The notes under the pieces were generated by a model. It saw only the letters and a list, made by a program, of their open reading frames with translations. It did no database searches and was not told the DNA's origin. A DNA stretch of 64,000 bases from Platerodrilus igneus (taxonomy: Eukaryota; Arthropoda; Insecta; Coleoptera; Lycidae), in assembly GCA_036346225.1 (NCBI GenBank), contig JARFIW010000668.1:2439001-2503000 (forward strand), given 5' to 3'. This document shows positions 22,933-34,624 of the stretch, one piece after another. The position numbers and the translations under genes are program-made. Position 1 is the stretch's first letter; every line of letters begins with the position of its first letter.

Positions 22933-23565
22933 TGTTACATGCCAAAAATCGGCTATGTAAACATTTCTGATTTTAGTTTTAAATATGTGACTGAAATCGC
23001 GCCAATATTTTAAAAAATAGACTTGTACGTGCATTTCCGTCACTTTAGACAGTTGCGTCGGCGCCAAAGAATGCGCAGGCGCGGAGTGTGGAAGAAAGTG
23101 CGAGTTTTTCCGACACGACGGGACTAGTTAACGAAACGTCGAACAGTGAGGTTGATCGGTGTCGTCTTTTTATCTTGTCTTCTCTTTCAGATATGTAGGT
23201 TTCCTGTATCGCACCTTTTATTGCTCCCTACCTTATTCCTATCATATCGCTACAACAAAAGAAGAGGGAAGACAAATTAATTTGGTTTCGATGAGAGCGA
23301 AGGCCGACCCACGCCCAATCAACGTCGAGATCCTGCCGCCAGAATCGCTGCAGTGTTGTGAAGAGCTCCACATTTTACGTGAGTACATTTTATCATTTTC
23401 TTTGTATGTGATACAAATTTGAGACGCTAGAATGACGTAATACCTTATTGTGCAATATTATGTACGTGTTTATTATGTTGCCAACTGCCATAGTGGCTCT
23501 TATCAATTATGCGCGGGACTTTAACGGTTATACCTTAAGACTAAAATAGTAGCGAGAGTATAATA
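22933..23565 (+). repeat. 5' LTR of the 8.7-kb retrotransposon
   Basis: A 633-bp direct repeat of 31020-31638. It starts TGTTACATGCC and ends TATAATA, corresponding to TATAACA in the 3' copy, so the ends follow the TG...CA rule with one mutation. Flanked on its outer side by ACTT. The two copies differ at scattered positions and by a small indel near 23235, indicating moderate age. TGGCGGGCCTAACGTG follows directly and resembles a tRNA-Lys primer site with small insertions. Confidence 0.85.
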
Positions 23566-24341
23566 GTGGCGGGCCTAACGTGTGTTGAAATTTGTCCATA
23601 CCTCTTGTGTATCTTATATGGTGTCAGTTTTCAATATATTTGTAGCAATTGGGGTTTTCACTCAAAAATAAAAATTTTAAATTTTTAATAACTTTCAAAT
23701 AGAAAAAATATAAGTTGGCAACATTTATTTTATGTTGGCATGACATCTATCTTAAGTTGAAATAACAGGAAATATAGCTGATGTGTCAACCTGATATAGA
23801 CAGCCATATTTGATTACTGTTTATACCTTTCATAAATATGTTGCTAACTCAATTAATTCACATCGTACCTTATAAAAAAACAGTGTGTTTGTATTCTGGG
23901 TTCTTTTAAATAATGACCTAATCTAATTTAGCATGAAGCTGGAGCATATACCTTTCAAAAGTGTCTACCAAATCACCTAACTTTAGCATGTTTTTGGATT
24001 GCTGATTTTGGATGTAAGTATTCTAATTATAAATAAATAGTCTATTTACCATTCATTATGATTAAAAAAAGGAAAAAATCTCTTAAAATGCTAAGTTTAG
24101 TTAAAATAATTATTTTAATCTCGAAATTTTTCTTAGTCTATTCTAACTTGTTTTTTAGATTAACTTTTTAAAAGCCGTCGATTACATATCTCATATACAA
24201 ACTTACTTTATTATTATTCTAAAATGTCCCCTTAACAATCTAAATAATCAACTATAAGTTACGAATTCCCTTTTAAAGAAAATTTTGCTTTTAAATACAG
24301 CTAACGCAATTGAGTTCTTAGTATACCTTTTACCTTTTAAA
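23566..24341. other. Internal, non-coding part of the 8.7-kb element
   Basis: AT-rich, with no open frame or recognisable retroviral domain between the possible primer site and the next nested insertion. Confidence 0.45.
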
Positions 24342-24345
24342 ACGC

Positions 24346-26014
24346 TGTTACACGATTTTTACTTCTATGGGGTTGGATTGGTTAATTAAAGTAACCCGTG
24401 GGTTCTTATTTTCTGGTGCAGCCTTGTATCAAAGTTCGCTAAGTGTAGACGTGATGTAAGAATAATACAAATTTCTTACCTACAGGTGGTGTTTGTGTGA
24501 TAGTACTACATCAGGTGTAAACAGATGTTTATACATACGGTCCTTGGGCAACCCATTAACATCGCCTCCTTGTGTTGTACAGCAAATAATCAGCTGCGTG
24601 ACCCTTGTACCTGACCATATGAGCTTAAAGCGTGTCTTCAATACGCACCAAAGGGACAAACCAAAATCCATAACAACGGTTATTGCAAATACGCCAAACT
24701 TCGATGTACTACCATATGTAGATCGTTACCAAAATAATTATCCTCGTGTAGTTGTCCACATAGTTACTTGTAAATTCATACTTGCAATTTCAAAAAAACC
24801 AATTTCATTAATAATCGAAAGTTAGATTCAAACCATAAAATTTCTATCTACTTTGTAGAACATTTCTATAAAATTTAAACACAGTTTCCTCGCAGAACTT
24901 TTCCATTAAATCCGACCACTATCGTTAAGTTGAAGGACGGTCATCTAGACCATAGGTTCCTAACCTTTTCTGAACCACCGCCCCCTCTACTGGAAAAAAA
25001 AACTTCCAACGCCCCCCTCCTCATCACAGTGCATTATAACGAATATTAAAATATTGTTGCATAGTATCTATCTATCTATATATATATACATAGATACTCA
25101 TATACGAACGTTGCACTTTTGACTGCTATTACAAGCGTTCACTAAAGCGTTGGACAAGGTATATATATTAAAAATCGCAAAAGTAAACCTTAATTAAAAC
25201 GCCCCCCTTGATCCTCCTAACGCCCCTCTTTTGCCCCTGTACTCGCTACCGCCCCCTTTGTAAGCTACAGCGCCCACTGGGGGGCGGTACCGCCCCCGTT
25301 GGGAACCTATGATCTAGACCAATACTTCCTTATCGCTACACCGATGCGATTTAACTATCAATTCGATACTCGTAAATGCAAATAAAGGATCAATGTCATC
25401 TTGAAACACAACATTTAAACAGCCTAATTTTTATAAAATCATACGAAACGGAAGCATTGTAACAAATGAATATACGAATCAGTCTTCAAATGAATATGCA
25501 AAACTATTATTTAAATGAAAATTTTAAAGGTGTGAAAAATGAATATTTAAGTGAATATTTTATCGTGGAGTAAAAAATAGAAAGAAAAAATGCTACAACA
25601 AAATTATTTAGTTTGTCTAGTAAATTGATTTTTAATCGCTTACCATTATTAGAAATCACTGAAGCAAGTATCCATTACACTTGGATTCTTCCACTATGGC
25701 TTAAAGCCACATGTAAATTACTTGCTAGAACCCTCAGGTTCCCCATGTTAACTCGTCACAAGTGTTCTAGCCAAAGTGACCGCTGGCACCTTTGGGCACG
25801 ACAGGAAAGCTGTTTGGCCTTTAAATATTTATACTAATATTTAACGCCTGATGTTAGCAACCAAACTAGCATCTCTGTATTGCGGTTAGACCACATGATT
25901 CCAATACAGATATTTATTTAATTGAAGATGTTTACATGATATAATGAACTAGACAAAAGGTGTGTAAAACTAATAATTTATTGGTGTTCTGCAGTGGTCA
26001 AAAAAACTGTTACA
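24346..26014 (-). repeat. 3' LTR of the nested minus-strand element
   Basis: Starts (minus strand) TGTAACAGTTTTTTTGACC and runs to the ACGC duplication. Only its first 57 bp are duplicated at 28484-28540. The weak plus-strand ORF at 24493-24825 lies inside this non-coding repeat and is not called a gene. It is interrupted by the hAT-like element at 24951-25311. Confidence 0.7.
24951..25311. mobile_element. hAT-type MITE with 8-bp TSD
   Basis: 361 bp bounded by ATCTAGAC at 24943-24950 and 25312-25319. The ends are inverted: CATAGGTTCC on the left and GGAACCTATG on the right, with C-rich and G-rich segments next to them. CA...TG ends, an 8-bp duplication and no transposase are the marks of a non-autonomous hAT element. 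Confidence 0.92.
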
Positions 26015-26035
26015 CTGCCTCTCTCCAAAAAAGAA
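26015..26035 (-). promoter_or_regulatory. Polypurine tract of the nested LTR element
   Basis: On the minus strand GGAGAGAGGCAG, preceded by a T run, lies directly before the 3' LTR. This is the expected place for second-strand priming. The same sequence with one change occurs at 47700-47713. Confidence 0.7.
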
Positions 26036-26585
26036 AAAATCTTTTCTTAGGACCAAAGATTTTTTTTATAACTTTAAACGAGATACTAACATTAGGATTG
26101 AATCCTCAATAACTGATGACTGACCTGTGTGAGAATAAAAAAAATAAAAATTAGAAAAATTTAAAAAATGGGGGAATTTGAATAATAAAGAGCAAGTGTT
26201 TTAGTAGCTACGCGTATTATACGTCCTTAAAGAAGCAAAATCGGTATGACACTATCAGGAATTGTCACAATCGGGAAGTCCAACACTCTCATGGAAAAAA
26301 ATTAACAAAATTCACAGGTCTTTATCAAACTCTACTAACTAGAACAAAAACAAGAGAGAAACTCTCCAAACTAATATTAAACGGAAATTATTACCAATGA
26401 TACTAGGGATAGTACCCAGACTACAAAAAAATTCGGGTCTCTGAACTATATACAAAACTTATGATTGTGATGACAACTCAACTCGAAGAAAATAACCAGA
26501 GCCCTTTTCTTTTAAAAAGGCAGCAACAAAATATCTCACCAGCAAAAGTATCAAGTGTCATCACAACTCTTTCACTACACTAAAC

Positions 26586-26990
26586 GTAAGCATTAATTGC
26601 TTACCGCAATAACTATTTTAGCGACCTGCTAAAATACTTTAAATCTCAACTCAAATGTGAATTCATCTTATTATCAGCTCTACTAACATTTGTGCTATCA
26701 GCACCTACTCACTATAACCAAATAAACTGTAAGCAACCGGCTCACTTAATACATCTCAACTCAAATTGTGCAATTAGCACTTACTCAACTTCGCTAGCAA
26801 AAATGTGAGCAACCGACTCACTCCCTACACTTTAACTCAACGTGTGCAATCTGCACTAACTAAAAAAAAAAGTGTGAGCATCTGCTTCACTCTCACACTC
26901 GAACTCAGTAGTGAGTAGCTAACTCTACTACTACTTGTGCTTCCTGCACAAACGCAACCAAACCAAACAACGAGTGAGCAACTAGCTCAC
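26586..26990. repeat. Array of short hairpins with 5-nt loops
   Basis: At least ten small inverted repeats follow one another, mostly 25-45 bp apart. They alternate between a short type (GTGC, five bases, GCAC: 26692, 26768, 26844, 26937) and a longer type (GTGAGC or GTAAGC, five bases, a complementary arm: 26729, 26805, 26874, 26974). Hairpins at 26586 (GTAAGCA/TGCTTAC) and 26616 (TTTTAGC/GCTAAAA) open the series. From 26692 on, the units are about 76-95 bp and recognisably related. This lies between the gag remnant and the 3' LTR. Confidence 0.8.
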
Positions 26991-28006
26991 CAACCATTCT
27001 GTAACTATTTAGTAATCGACTGCTCACGATCGTCACTAAAGTAAATACCCAAAAAAAAATCATTACATTCCACTCAACCAAGTACATACCGCTGAGCGAC
27101 CAACTCTTCTAGAGTCTCGTCCGAGACTCACGCATTTCTTGATGGAATGCCTAAATGCGAAAAGAACATACCATGGTTCTTTGCATACTTAATAGAAGAC
27201 CAGTCCTTAATGGACAAAGACGTCTTCCCCACAAACTCAACAAAAAATTTCATACCAGTTAACACGTTACGAACCTAAAGGATTTCGTCTGTCAACAATT
27301 TACAAGGCAAACAAAATTTCGTCTGTCAGCTACAAAGAAAACAAAAATTTTTAGTGTTAACGGTCCGAATACACACACACACACACATATACAGGGAAAG
27401 GTGCGTACGCATGGGCAAGGTGCTTCTTAGGTTAGATTGTGTACACAGGGAATGTGTCTCTGCCAACACAATACGTACGCATGGGGGAATGATTTCTAAT
27501 AGCACGCTCTTTTACTATCAAGGTTTTTGTACTCCAACCTTCCTATTCTAATATTTGATATTAAATTGAAATCGTATACAAAAAAAATTTAGACGAGATA
27601 CTTCCTCTTATCCTTCTATACAAGAACAAAACTAAATGAAACGATAAAAGATAAACTCGACTTCAAACTTAACTTGGAGAGCAACAGCTAACTATATTGA
27701 AATGGCACCCTCTTGGTATACCATCGAAACAGGTTTCAGGTCCTTTATATGCCACTTTCTGGCTTTCGAATATGAAATAACTTAAACTTTCAAAAGAAAT
27801 TAATCTCGACGATAGCGAACAAAAATTAATATACAGGTACAATCTCTTTAATCTCTAATCAAACTGATGAAATAAGTTATAATCAAGCTGTCCTTACAAC
27901 AAAAAATTGTTTCACAACGCATAAACTCGTTAGAATGACAGACTCTTCCACGAGCCTCACCTAGACTACTCTACAAAAAAAATTTTTCATCACCAAACTC
28001 TAAACT

Positions 28007-28483
28007 AGTGATGCCAAAAATTATCGGGAACGATAACTCACCTCGAGTCTCGTCTAGACTCATTTAAACTACTAGGCTTATCTTTTGCCTTATCAAACAA
28101 TTCTGCTTCAATAATAAGGATCGTAGCCAACGTCTCTCGCACAAATACAACTGCTTCCTCATGATTCAGTGATGGCAGCTTCATCCTCTTAACTCGACCA
28201 GTTGGGTGTACTAATCTTGACTGTACCCTTTTAAAAACAGAGTCAGAAGGATCACCTTCAAATTCTGATAAAACATTTTTAATCGACAAAACGGTATTGT
28301 TGATTTCCTCACACTCTACTGAAAATTCTACATTATAATCTGTAAGATCTATTAGACATCCTGGTTTATCCGATTCTTTCGCTAATAGACGACCTAATAT
28401 TTTTCGCTTGTCTACAACTGGTCTGGAACTCTCAATTCCTCTTATTCGGAGTTAATAATCTAACTCTTCTTTGAGTAAGTAAA
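28007..28483 (-). pseudogene. Truncated gag remnant of the nested LTR element
   Basis: The minus-strand frame contains I-R-G-I-E-S-S-R-P-V-V-D-K-R-K-I-L-G-R-L-L-A-K-E split by one stop near 28455, and then L-S-E-F-E-G-D and V-K-R-M-K-L-P. It is clearly homologous to the N-terminal part of the gag at 42796, but ends after about 150 residues; the capsid core and zinc knuckle are absent. Its 5' end is fused to the 57-bp LTR fragment, so codons for roughly the first ten residues and the leader are deleted. Confidence 0.75.
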
Positions 28484-28544
28484 GGTGTGTAAAACTAATA
28501 ATTTATTGGTGTTCTGCAGTGGTCAAAAAAAACTGTTACAACGC

Positions 28545-31019
28545 TATAGTAGATTTGATTTCGTTATATCTACTCTCCTAAACATTAAAATAATGAGCTT
28601 AATGATAATGTTTTCCATTTAACTTCATTTATTATTCCCTTCCCCTATGATGGTTGTTGATATATTCTCTCGATATCAAAAGAATATTTTAATAATTTGG
28701 AATACTGTTGTTTCTATACATGTATCGTAGAATATTGCTTTTGTGTAGCAAGTATGATTTTGTTTTGATAGCATATTTTTTAGATATATCAATATTGCAA
28801 CGCAGCATTTTAAGATCTATTTGATCTAGGCGAGATTTGCAGTCGAAGTTGGTCGCTCAGCTGTATGTAAGTCTAGACGAGACTCAAGAAGAGTTGGTCG
28901 CTCAGCATTAAATAAGTCCAGACAGTACTCGGGGTAAGTTTGTCGCTCTGGCAATTTGTGAATCATTTTTTTAAGAATGATGTTGAAGTTTTTCTTTATT
29001 AGTCTAGGTGAAGCTCAAAGGAAGGCCCGTCATCCTAGTAATTATATGCGTTGTAAGATATCTTTTTGTTCTCCAACAATTTTATCAGTAAATCGAGTTT
29101 TAATTACTGCTATCTCTTCATATATCGATTCAAACCACACTAGGAGGAAGGAAATTATCTTTAAAATCGTTTAAGCTTTGCGTACATCTAAAATTTTTCA
29201 CGTTTCATTTCTTTAACGATTTACATACTGTCCCTACTATGAATTAGTTAACTTCATTTACTTATTCCTCTTCTTATACAGCACCTTCTACACGTTTAAC
29301 TTATTTACCTTAAACTAGCTATCTTTTGCTACTTGTTGACTTTTCCTTGAATTTATTGTTAGTCATACATCTGTTTATTGTCTAGGTCCCCCAGTATAAC
29401 TCTGTCGCTTCATTTAATTAATCTTGGCACCTTTTCTACACCATATTATTTTGTTTTCAGTATTTCTTACATCGTTTAATTTTGTGGTGATTGTCGTAAC
29501 TTTGGTTGCAATAACTCATTGAATTTTTTATGATTGGTTTTAGCTGATGTTTTGAGTGGATGCTTTTTTCTTTGGGCTCACATAGCAGATGCGGCCTATG
29601 CCATTGTAAGAAATATTCCATATTCGCAGTTGCCAAAAACTAGGAGTTTCTATTCCATGCGTTTTTCTTCTGAATTATCACAGTTGCCCACTCTATCTTT
29701 TATCATTACTCGTTTCTCCTTCTACTAACTCATCATAACATATAAACTTTTTTTCGTTGTTTTGTATTGAACTTCGTGGTGAGGTGCTATCGCTTTTTAT
29801 TGATACCTTATCGAATTCTCGGTTGTTTTTAGCATATTGGGATAGTGTGTCTGTACTTAACTGCCATAGTTAGGCATTTTTGTGTGTTTATGGCGCTACC
29901 GTTTTTAAAAAATTACCTTGCAACAGTTGGTTTTTGTGTGAAGGTATCTGTGGTGATACTTTTAAGTTGTTGTTTCAACTTTGGTCTGATTTTCTTATCG
30001 TAGTGAATGCACCCAAATGTCTTTTCCGGTCCCTCGTGCCGTTTATATAAACGAGCCTGCTTCACGGGTCGCTCTCTTTTTAGGGGGTACGAGTATTTTC
30101 CCTATATAATGGCTTCAAGGATCCACTCCATCTTATATCTTTGGGATGGATGACAAAACGGCTTGGTGAGCTGGGGAATTCTACGCTATATCTTTGATGT
30201 ATGTAGTTGTAGCGTGCCTTAGTGTGCTGGGACGTTTCGGATCCATCTATTGTTATCTAGTTTTATCTTAATATCGTTATTTTACCTAGTATCTTTGATA
30301 GTAACTTGAGTTTAATATCTTTATCTTACCTATTATCTTAGATAATAACTGGAGATTTTGCTTTATCTTTTTTATCTTCCTAATGTTTGGTATTTACGAT
30401 CAGACGTAGGAATTATTTTCTGAATATTGAGTGAAGGAGCTAACCTGATGATAGCCATGTTGTTGTTGGTAAATTTGTTGATTCACAACCATGTCATGAA
30501 CAAGTTTTGATGTGTATTGTTTATTAAACCAGAGTACCAGTACATAAAAAAATTTGCTAAAGTGCATAGTAACTTGCTCTTTTGAACATTTTGAAATTTG
30601 GGCATTTTCTTGCCAAAGAAAAAACAGTTGAGATGCAATGCTTATGTGCATCTGCACTTAAAAACTGTAATGTTAGCTTTAGTTATAGTATCTAGGTTAG
30701 GTGACTTGTCGCATTTGTTTTAGTTCTACTTAGTAGTGTTTCGTGCTCTCCGACAAATTTGTGCTGTCGATTATAACTGCGCCACATCAAAGACTATGTG
30801 TGCACTTATAGATGTAGTCACAAACAGCGGGGCTACACATTCCGTTTCCTGGTAATTCGGAAGACGTGTTATCGGTTGAAAAAACCAGGTGGCGCCTAAA
30901 ATAAACATTTTGTAGAATTTAAGTTAAGGTTTATGTAGGTTAGTTAGGATTTAAATTTCAAGCTTTTACCGTCATTTTCTGTTTTTAAGATTTTTTTTCT
31001 TTTATGGCTTTGTCGCGAT
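28545..31019. other. Internal non-coding region of the 8.7-kb element
   Basis: No retroviral domains found. Two small repeat clusters stand out. At 28840-28960 there are three partial copies of a segment with GTTGGTCGCTCAGC and a hairpin AGTCT-AGACG-AGACT; its complement also occurs at 27091-27125 in the nested element. At about 30250-30375 there are near-repeats of about 45 bp containing ATCTT(T/A)GATA. ORFs at 28977, 29534 and 30400 show no recognisable domain. Confidence 0.45.
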
Positions 31020-31638
31020 TGTTACATGCCGAAAATCGCCTATGTAAACATTTCTGATTTTAGTTTTAAATATGTGACTGAAATCGCGCCAATATTTTAA
31101 AAAAATAGACTTGTGCGTGCATTTCCGTCACTTTAGACAGTTGCGTCGGCGCCAGTGAATACACAGGCGCAGAGTGTGGAAGGAAGTGCGTGTTTTTCCG
31201 ACACAAAGGGACTAGTCAACGAAACGTCGAACAGTGAGGTTGATCGGTGTCATCTTTTTATCTTGTTTTCTCTTTCAGATATGTAGGTTTCCTGTATCGC
31301 ACCTTTTAGCGCTCCCTACCTTATCGTATCGCTACAACAAAAGAAGAGGGAAGACAAATTAATTTGGTTTCGACGAGGACAAAGGTCGACCCACGCCCAA
31401 TCAACGCCGAGATCCTGCCACCAGAATAGCTGCAATGTTGTGAAGAGCTCCACATTTTACGTTTTATCTTTTTCTTTGTATGTGATACAAATTTGAGATG
31501 CAAGAATGACGTAATACCTTGTTGCGCAATATTATGTATGTGTTTATTATGTTGCCAACTGTCGTAGTGGCTCTTATCAATTACGCGTCGGACCTTAACG
31601 GTTAAACCTTAGACTAAAATAGTAGCGAGGGTATAACA
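31020..31638 (+). repeat. 3' LTR of the 8.7-kb retrotransposon
   Basis: 619-bp direct copy of 22933-23565, beginning TGTTACATGCC and ending GTATAACA, followed by the ACTT duplication and then the resumed piggyBac coding sequence. The sequence before it is T-rich rather than purine-rich, so a polypurine tract is not evident. Confidence 0.85.
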
Positions 31639-31843
31639 ACTTGCAGAAGTTGTAAAAACTAAATGTTCATTTAACAGGCACTATTCAAATCAACCGCAAA
31701 TTTATACCTGATTCTATCAAAAACCAACATTTGCCGAAGATAACACATTTACATGCAGATCAGGTAATTTGATGTTATTGGCCTGGAAAGTATTATAGTC
31801 CCGTAAACGTGGTACATGCGCCACAAAAGACAGTTGGTAACGA
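31639..31843 (+). pseudogene. piggyBac transposase, resumed C-terminal part
   Basis: After the second ACTT the translation continues with L-T-G-T-I-Q-I-N-R-K, the counterpart of the conserved T-G-T-x-R-x-N-R motif that follows the D-x-F-Y-T-S motif in piggyBac transposases. Further on, S-P-V-N-V-V-H is visible after a stop. This proves that the 8.7-kb segment is an insertion. Confidence 0.8.
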
Positions 31844-32864
31844 TATTACATAATGTGAAAATCAACACGCAAATTTCGATGACGTCACACAATATGCAAA
31901 TTATTGCAACACATTTTCCAATTATATAAATTATATAAAAACCCCCACGGGGTACTCACGTGAATAGGTAAAGCTTCCTTCAGGATTACTCCATGCTAGC
32001 GGCTGCGGGGCTCCGTAGATTCGCTAATATTTCTCGAGTCGTGGGTCTTGAGCCAGGTTGCATCCAAATTCCAATTTGGTTTTCTTCTTCCTATGTAGAG
32101 GTACGATAAGGAACGGGTTTGAGGAACGATAATCAAAGAAAGCAAAAGGGAATCTACATAATAATGAAAGACACGATAAGCTACCCAAAAAACAACCTTG
32201 TTCACATCTCGGAGGCTAGTTGTAACACGTATATCCGAAATTCCCCACTCTCCTTCGTCCACACGCAACGGCGCAATCTGGCGCAAACGCACTGTCTGAA
32301 GTGACGAAAATACGCGCACAAGTCTTTTTAAATTTATGCCGCGAAATTCTTACATATTAAAACTTATAAGAATGTTTAATGCCGATTTCGGCACGTAACA
32401 AAAGATAAAAGGGTCGTCATCACACTTACTTCGTGGGATATTTCAGGAACACAGCCTATCAACAGAAGAGTACGTGGAGGTAACTTACAAGTTGTAAATA
32501 AGCCAAATGTAGTGGTCGATTACAATACGGTGTCGACCGCACAGACTCTTATTCAGCGTCATACTGTTTCCTGAGGAAGTCTTTGAAATGGTGGCGAAAG
32601 ATATTTTTCTGGGGACTCGAAATGTCCAGTGTCAATGCATATTTATTATATAAAATTTCACAATGGGGCCAAAACAAATAACCAATGACACATCTAAAGT
32701 TTGTTCGGGAATTGGTTGACGAGATGACAAAAAACTTTCGGCAGGGGTCCAAAACTTCTGGCAGACCATCATCTGTATGTAGATACAGAAGAGCGGCTAA
32801 ATGGTAAATTACATATTTTACGCCAAAATGATGGGAAGGAAACACCTAGGTTAGACTATTGCAC
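31844..32864. other. Unassigned intron sequence
   Basis: Contains a GC-richer block near 31980-32330 with a 107-codon minus-strand frame and another minus-strand frame at 32549-32845. Neither shows a domain I recognise. The expected right end of piggyBac (GCAAAGGG plus TTAA) is not seen here. Confidence 0.4.
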
Positions 32865-33520
32865 ACAGATAGTCAAAGATGTATGCTGTAGGAATTTCAG
32901 GGAAATGTGTAGGTTAGCGCAGAATAGAAATCAATGGAGGTATGCATCCAACCAGTCCCAAGATGGATAAACTAATGACAAAATAATAACTGTACTTAAA
33001 CATGATGATTATTATAAGCAACTACAGGTATTGGTTGTGCAATATTCTCGAATAATGTTAATTGTGTGAAAGCATTTACTGGAAAACTATTAATTTGGCA
33101 AATGTCTAAGTGTTGGGGGATTTTGGCAGCTACAGGCTGCTTAACCCCCTTTACATATCACTGAATCTCGGTGAAAAAGGGCATATAATTTAAAAAACCA
33201 TTGAAGGAGAACCGAGCTGTATTTAGGCTGTGTGGGAATTTCAGGGAACTATGTAGGCTAACTCAGAATATAAATAAGTGGAGGTACGTGTCCAACCATG
33301 GAAAATATAATGACGAAAAAATTAGCACAGATAAGTCTGATGATTATTATAAACAACTACAGGTGTTGGTTGTGAAATATCTGCAACTAATGTTGAATGT
33401 GCAAAAGATATATCGGAAAAAATATTAAATCGAAAAATGTTCAAGTGCTGGAGGAACTTGGCAGCCATACGCTGCCCCCCCCCCTTCACGACCACTGAAT
33501 GTCAGTGAAATAGGGTATAT
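32865..33520 (+). repeat. Two tandem LINE 3'-end copies
   Basis: Two related segments (about 32865-33170 and 33205-33520) each encode F-R-E-(M/L)-C-R-L, then N-x-W-R-Y and S-N-(Q/H), followed by a shared 3' part containing GATTATTATAA(A/G)CAACTACAGGT and GCAGC near the end. Inverted relatives of the first copy occur at 34010-34290. They are the C-terminal end and 3' UTR of one LINE family. Confidence 0.6.
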
Positions 33521-33544
33521 AATTGTAAAACAATAGAAGGGGAC

Positions 33545-33998
33545 CGAACTGCATCTAATAAGAAAGAACAGCGCCTATGATCAAAAACAACAAACATAAA
33601 AACAAGAAGAAAACTGTTGAAAGCATATGTGTGGAGCACAGCACAATACATCTATGAAATAGGGGCAGTAGGAAAAGCAGACAGAAAGAGATAGAAGCTT
33701 CTGGAATGTTGTGCTTCAGATGTATGAGGGTGATAGCATGGACAGACAAAGTTAATAACAAATAGGCTATAGAAATAATAGGGGAATAAAGATATCTGTG
33801 GAAAAAAATAGGAGAAATAGAAGAGCAGAATATATTACAAGCAGAGATAGGAAAAAAGAGATAGGTGTAGAACTGGATAGTGATAGATGCAGACTGTGCA
33901 AATTTCAGGGAAATGTGTAGGTTAGTTCAGAATAGCAAACAATGAGAGTAAGAGTCTAACCAGTTCCAAGACTGACAACTTAATGATGATGATGATCA
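33545..33998 (+). mobile_element. LINE 3' fragment, plus strand
   Basis: An inverted copy of part of the minus-strand LINE (it matches 34430-34620 in reverse) that ends in the C-terminal segment also seen at 21003-21265, finishing with GATGATGATGATC. It faces the minus-strand LINE tail to tail. Confidence 0.6.
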
Positions 33999-34624
33999 AA
34001 GTAGCTTAGCAACCTGTGACAACCAAGATCCCCCAACACTTAGACATTTGCCTCATTAACAATTTTCCAAAAATCCTTTTTCACAATCAACATTTGTCAA
34101 AAATATTGCAAAACCAACACCTGTAGTTGTTTATAATAATCACCAGGTTTAAGTACCTTTTTTTTTGTCAATAGATTTACCATCTTAGAATTGGTGGGAT
34201 GCATACTTCCATTGATTTCTATTATAAATTTCCCACAGTCTACAACTTTGACTGTCTGTGTGCAATAGTCTAACCTTGGTCTACCTCTACCTCTCCTTTT
34301 TCCTATCTCTGCTTATAATATATTTTGCACTTTTCCCTCATGCCTTACTTAGTATCTGACCTATCATCCTAACTCTTCTATTTTTACTGTTTTCCACATA
34401 TTTCTTTCTTCCCCTACTATTTTTAGAACCTCTTTGTTCTTAACTTTGTCTGTTCATTGTATCTTGATCATACGTCTGTAGCACTACATTTCAAAGGCTT
34501 CTACCTATTTCCAGTCTGCTTCTCATACTGTTTAAGTTTCACAGGCGTACAGTGCTGTGCTTCACACACGCTTTCGGCAATCTTTTCCTTGTTTGTAGGT
34601 TTGTTGTTTTTGAACATAGTAACA

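Larger units (their letters stand above)
24346..28540 (-). mobile_element. Nested gag-remnant LTR element, minus strand (TSD ACGC)
   Basis: Flanked by ACGC at 24342-24345 and 28541-28544. On the minus strand it begins TGTAACAG at 28540 and ends GTGTAACA at 24346. The 3' LTR is 24346-26014 (about 1.3 kb without the hAT insertion). The 5' LTR is cut down to 57 bp (28484-28540) and joins directly to gag. A polypurine tract reading GGAGAGAGGCAG precedes the 3' LTR, nearly identical to that of the element at 40.5-49.8 kb, so the two belong to one lineage. No pol genes are visible. Confidence 0.8.
22933..31638 (+). mobile_element. 8.7-kb LTR retrotransposon inserted in piggyBac (TSD ACTT)
   Basis: Two LTRs bound an 8.7-kb insertion that splits the piggyBac transposase reading. 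ACTT lies at 22929-22932 and again at 31639-31642. The internal region shows no recognisable gag, protease, reverse transcriptase or integrase in the plus direction. It contains a second LTR element in reverse at 24346-28540. Without that insertion the body is about 4.5 kb, so this looks like a large non-autonomous (LARD-type) element. Orientation is inferred from the possible primer site after the left LTR. Confidence 0.85.

Noticed and set aside
24493..24825. 110-codon plus-strand ORF as an envelope or other gene
   Set aside because: It lies inside the 3' LTR of the reversed element, next to the hAT MITE, and has no recognisable domain.
26586..26990. CRISPR-like array
   Set aside because: This is a eukaryotic nuclear context; repeats are hairpin units with related spacers inside an LTR element, and no cas-like genes exist.
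31996..32319. 107-codon minus-strand ORF
   Set aside because: No domain, no start or splice context, and composition does not differ clearly from its flanks; left as unassigned.
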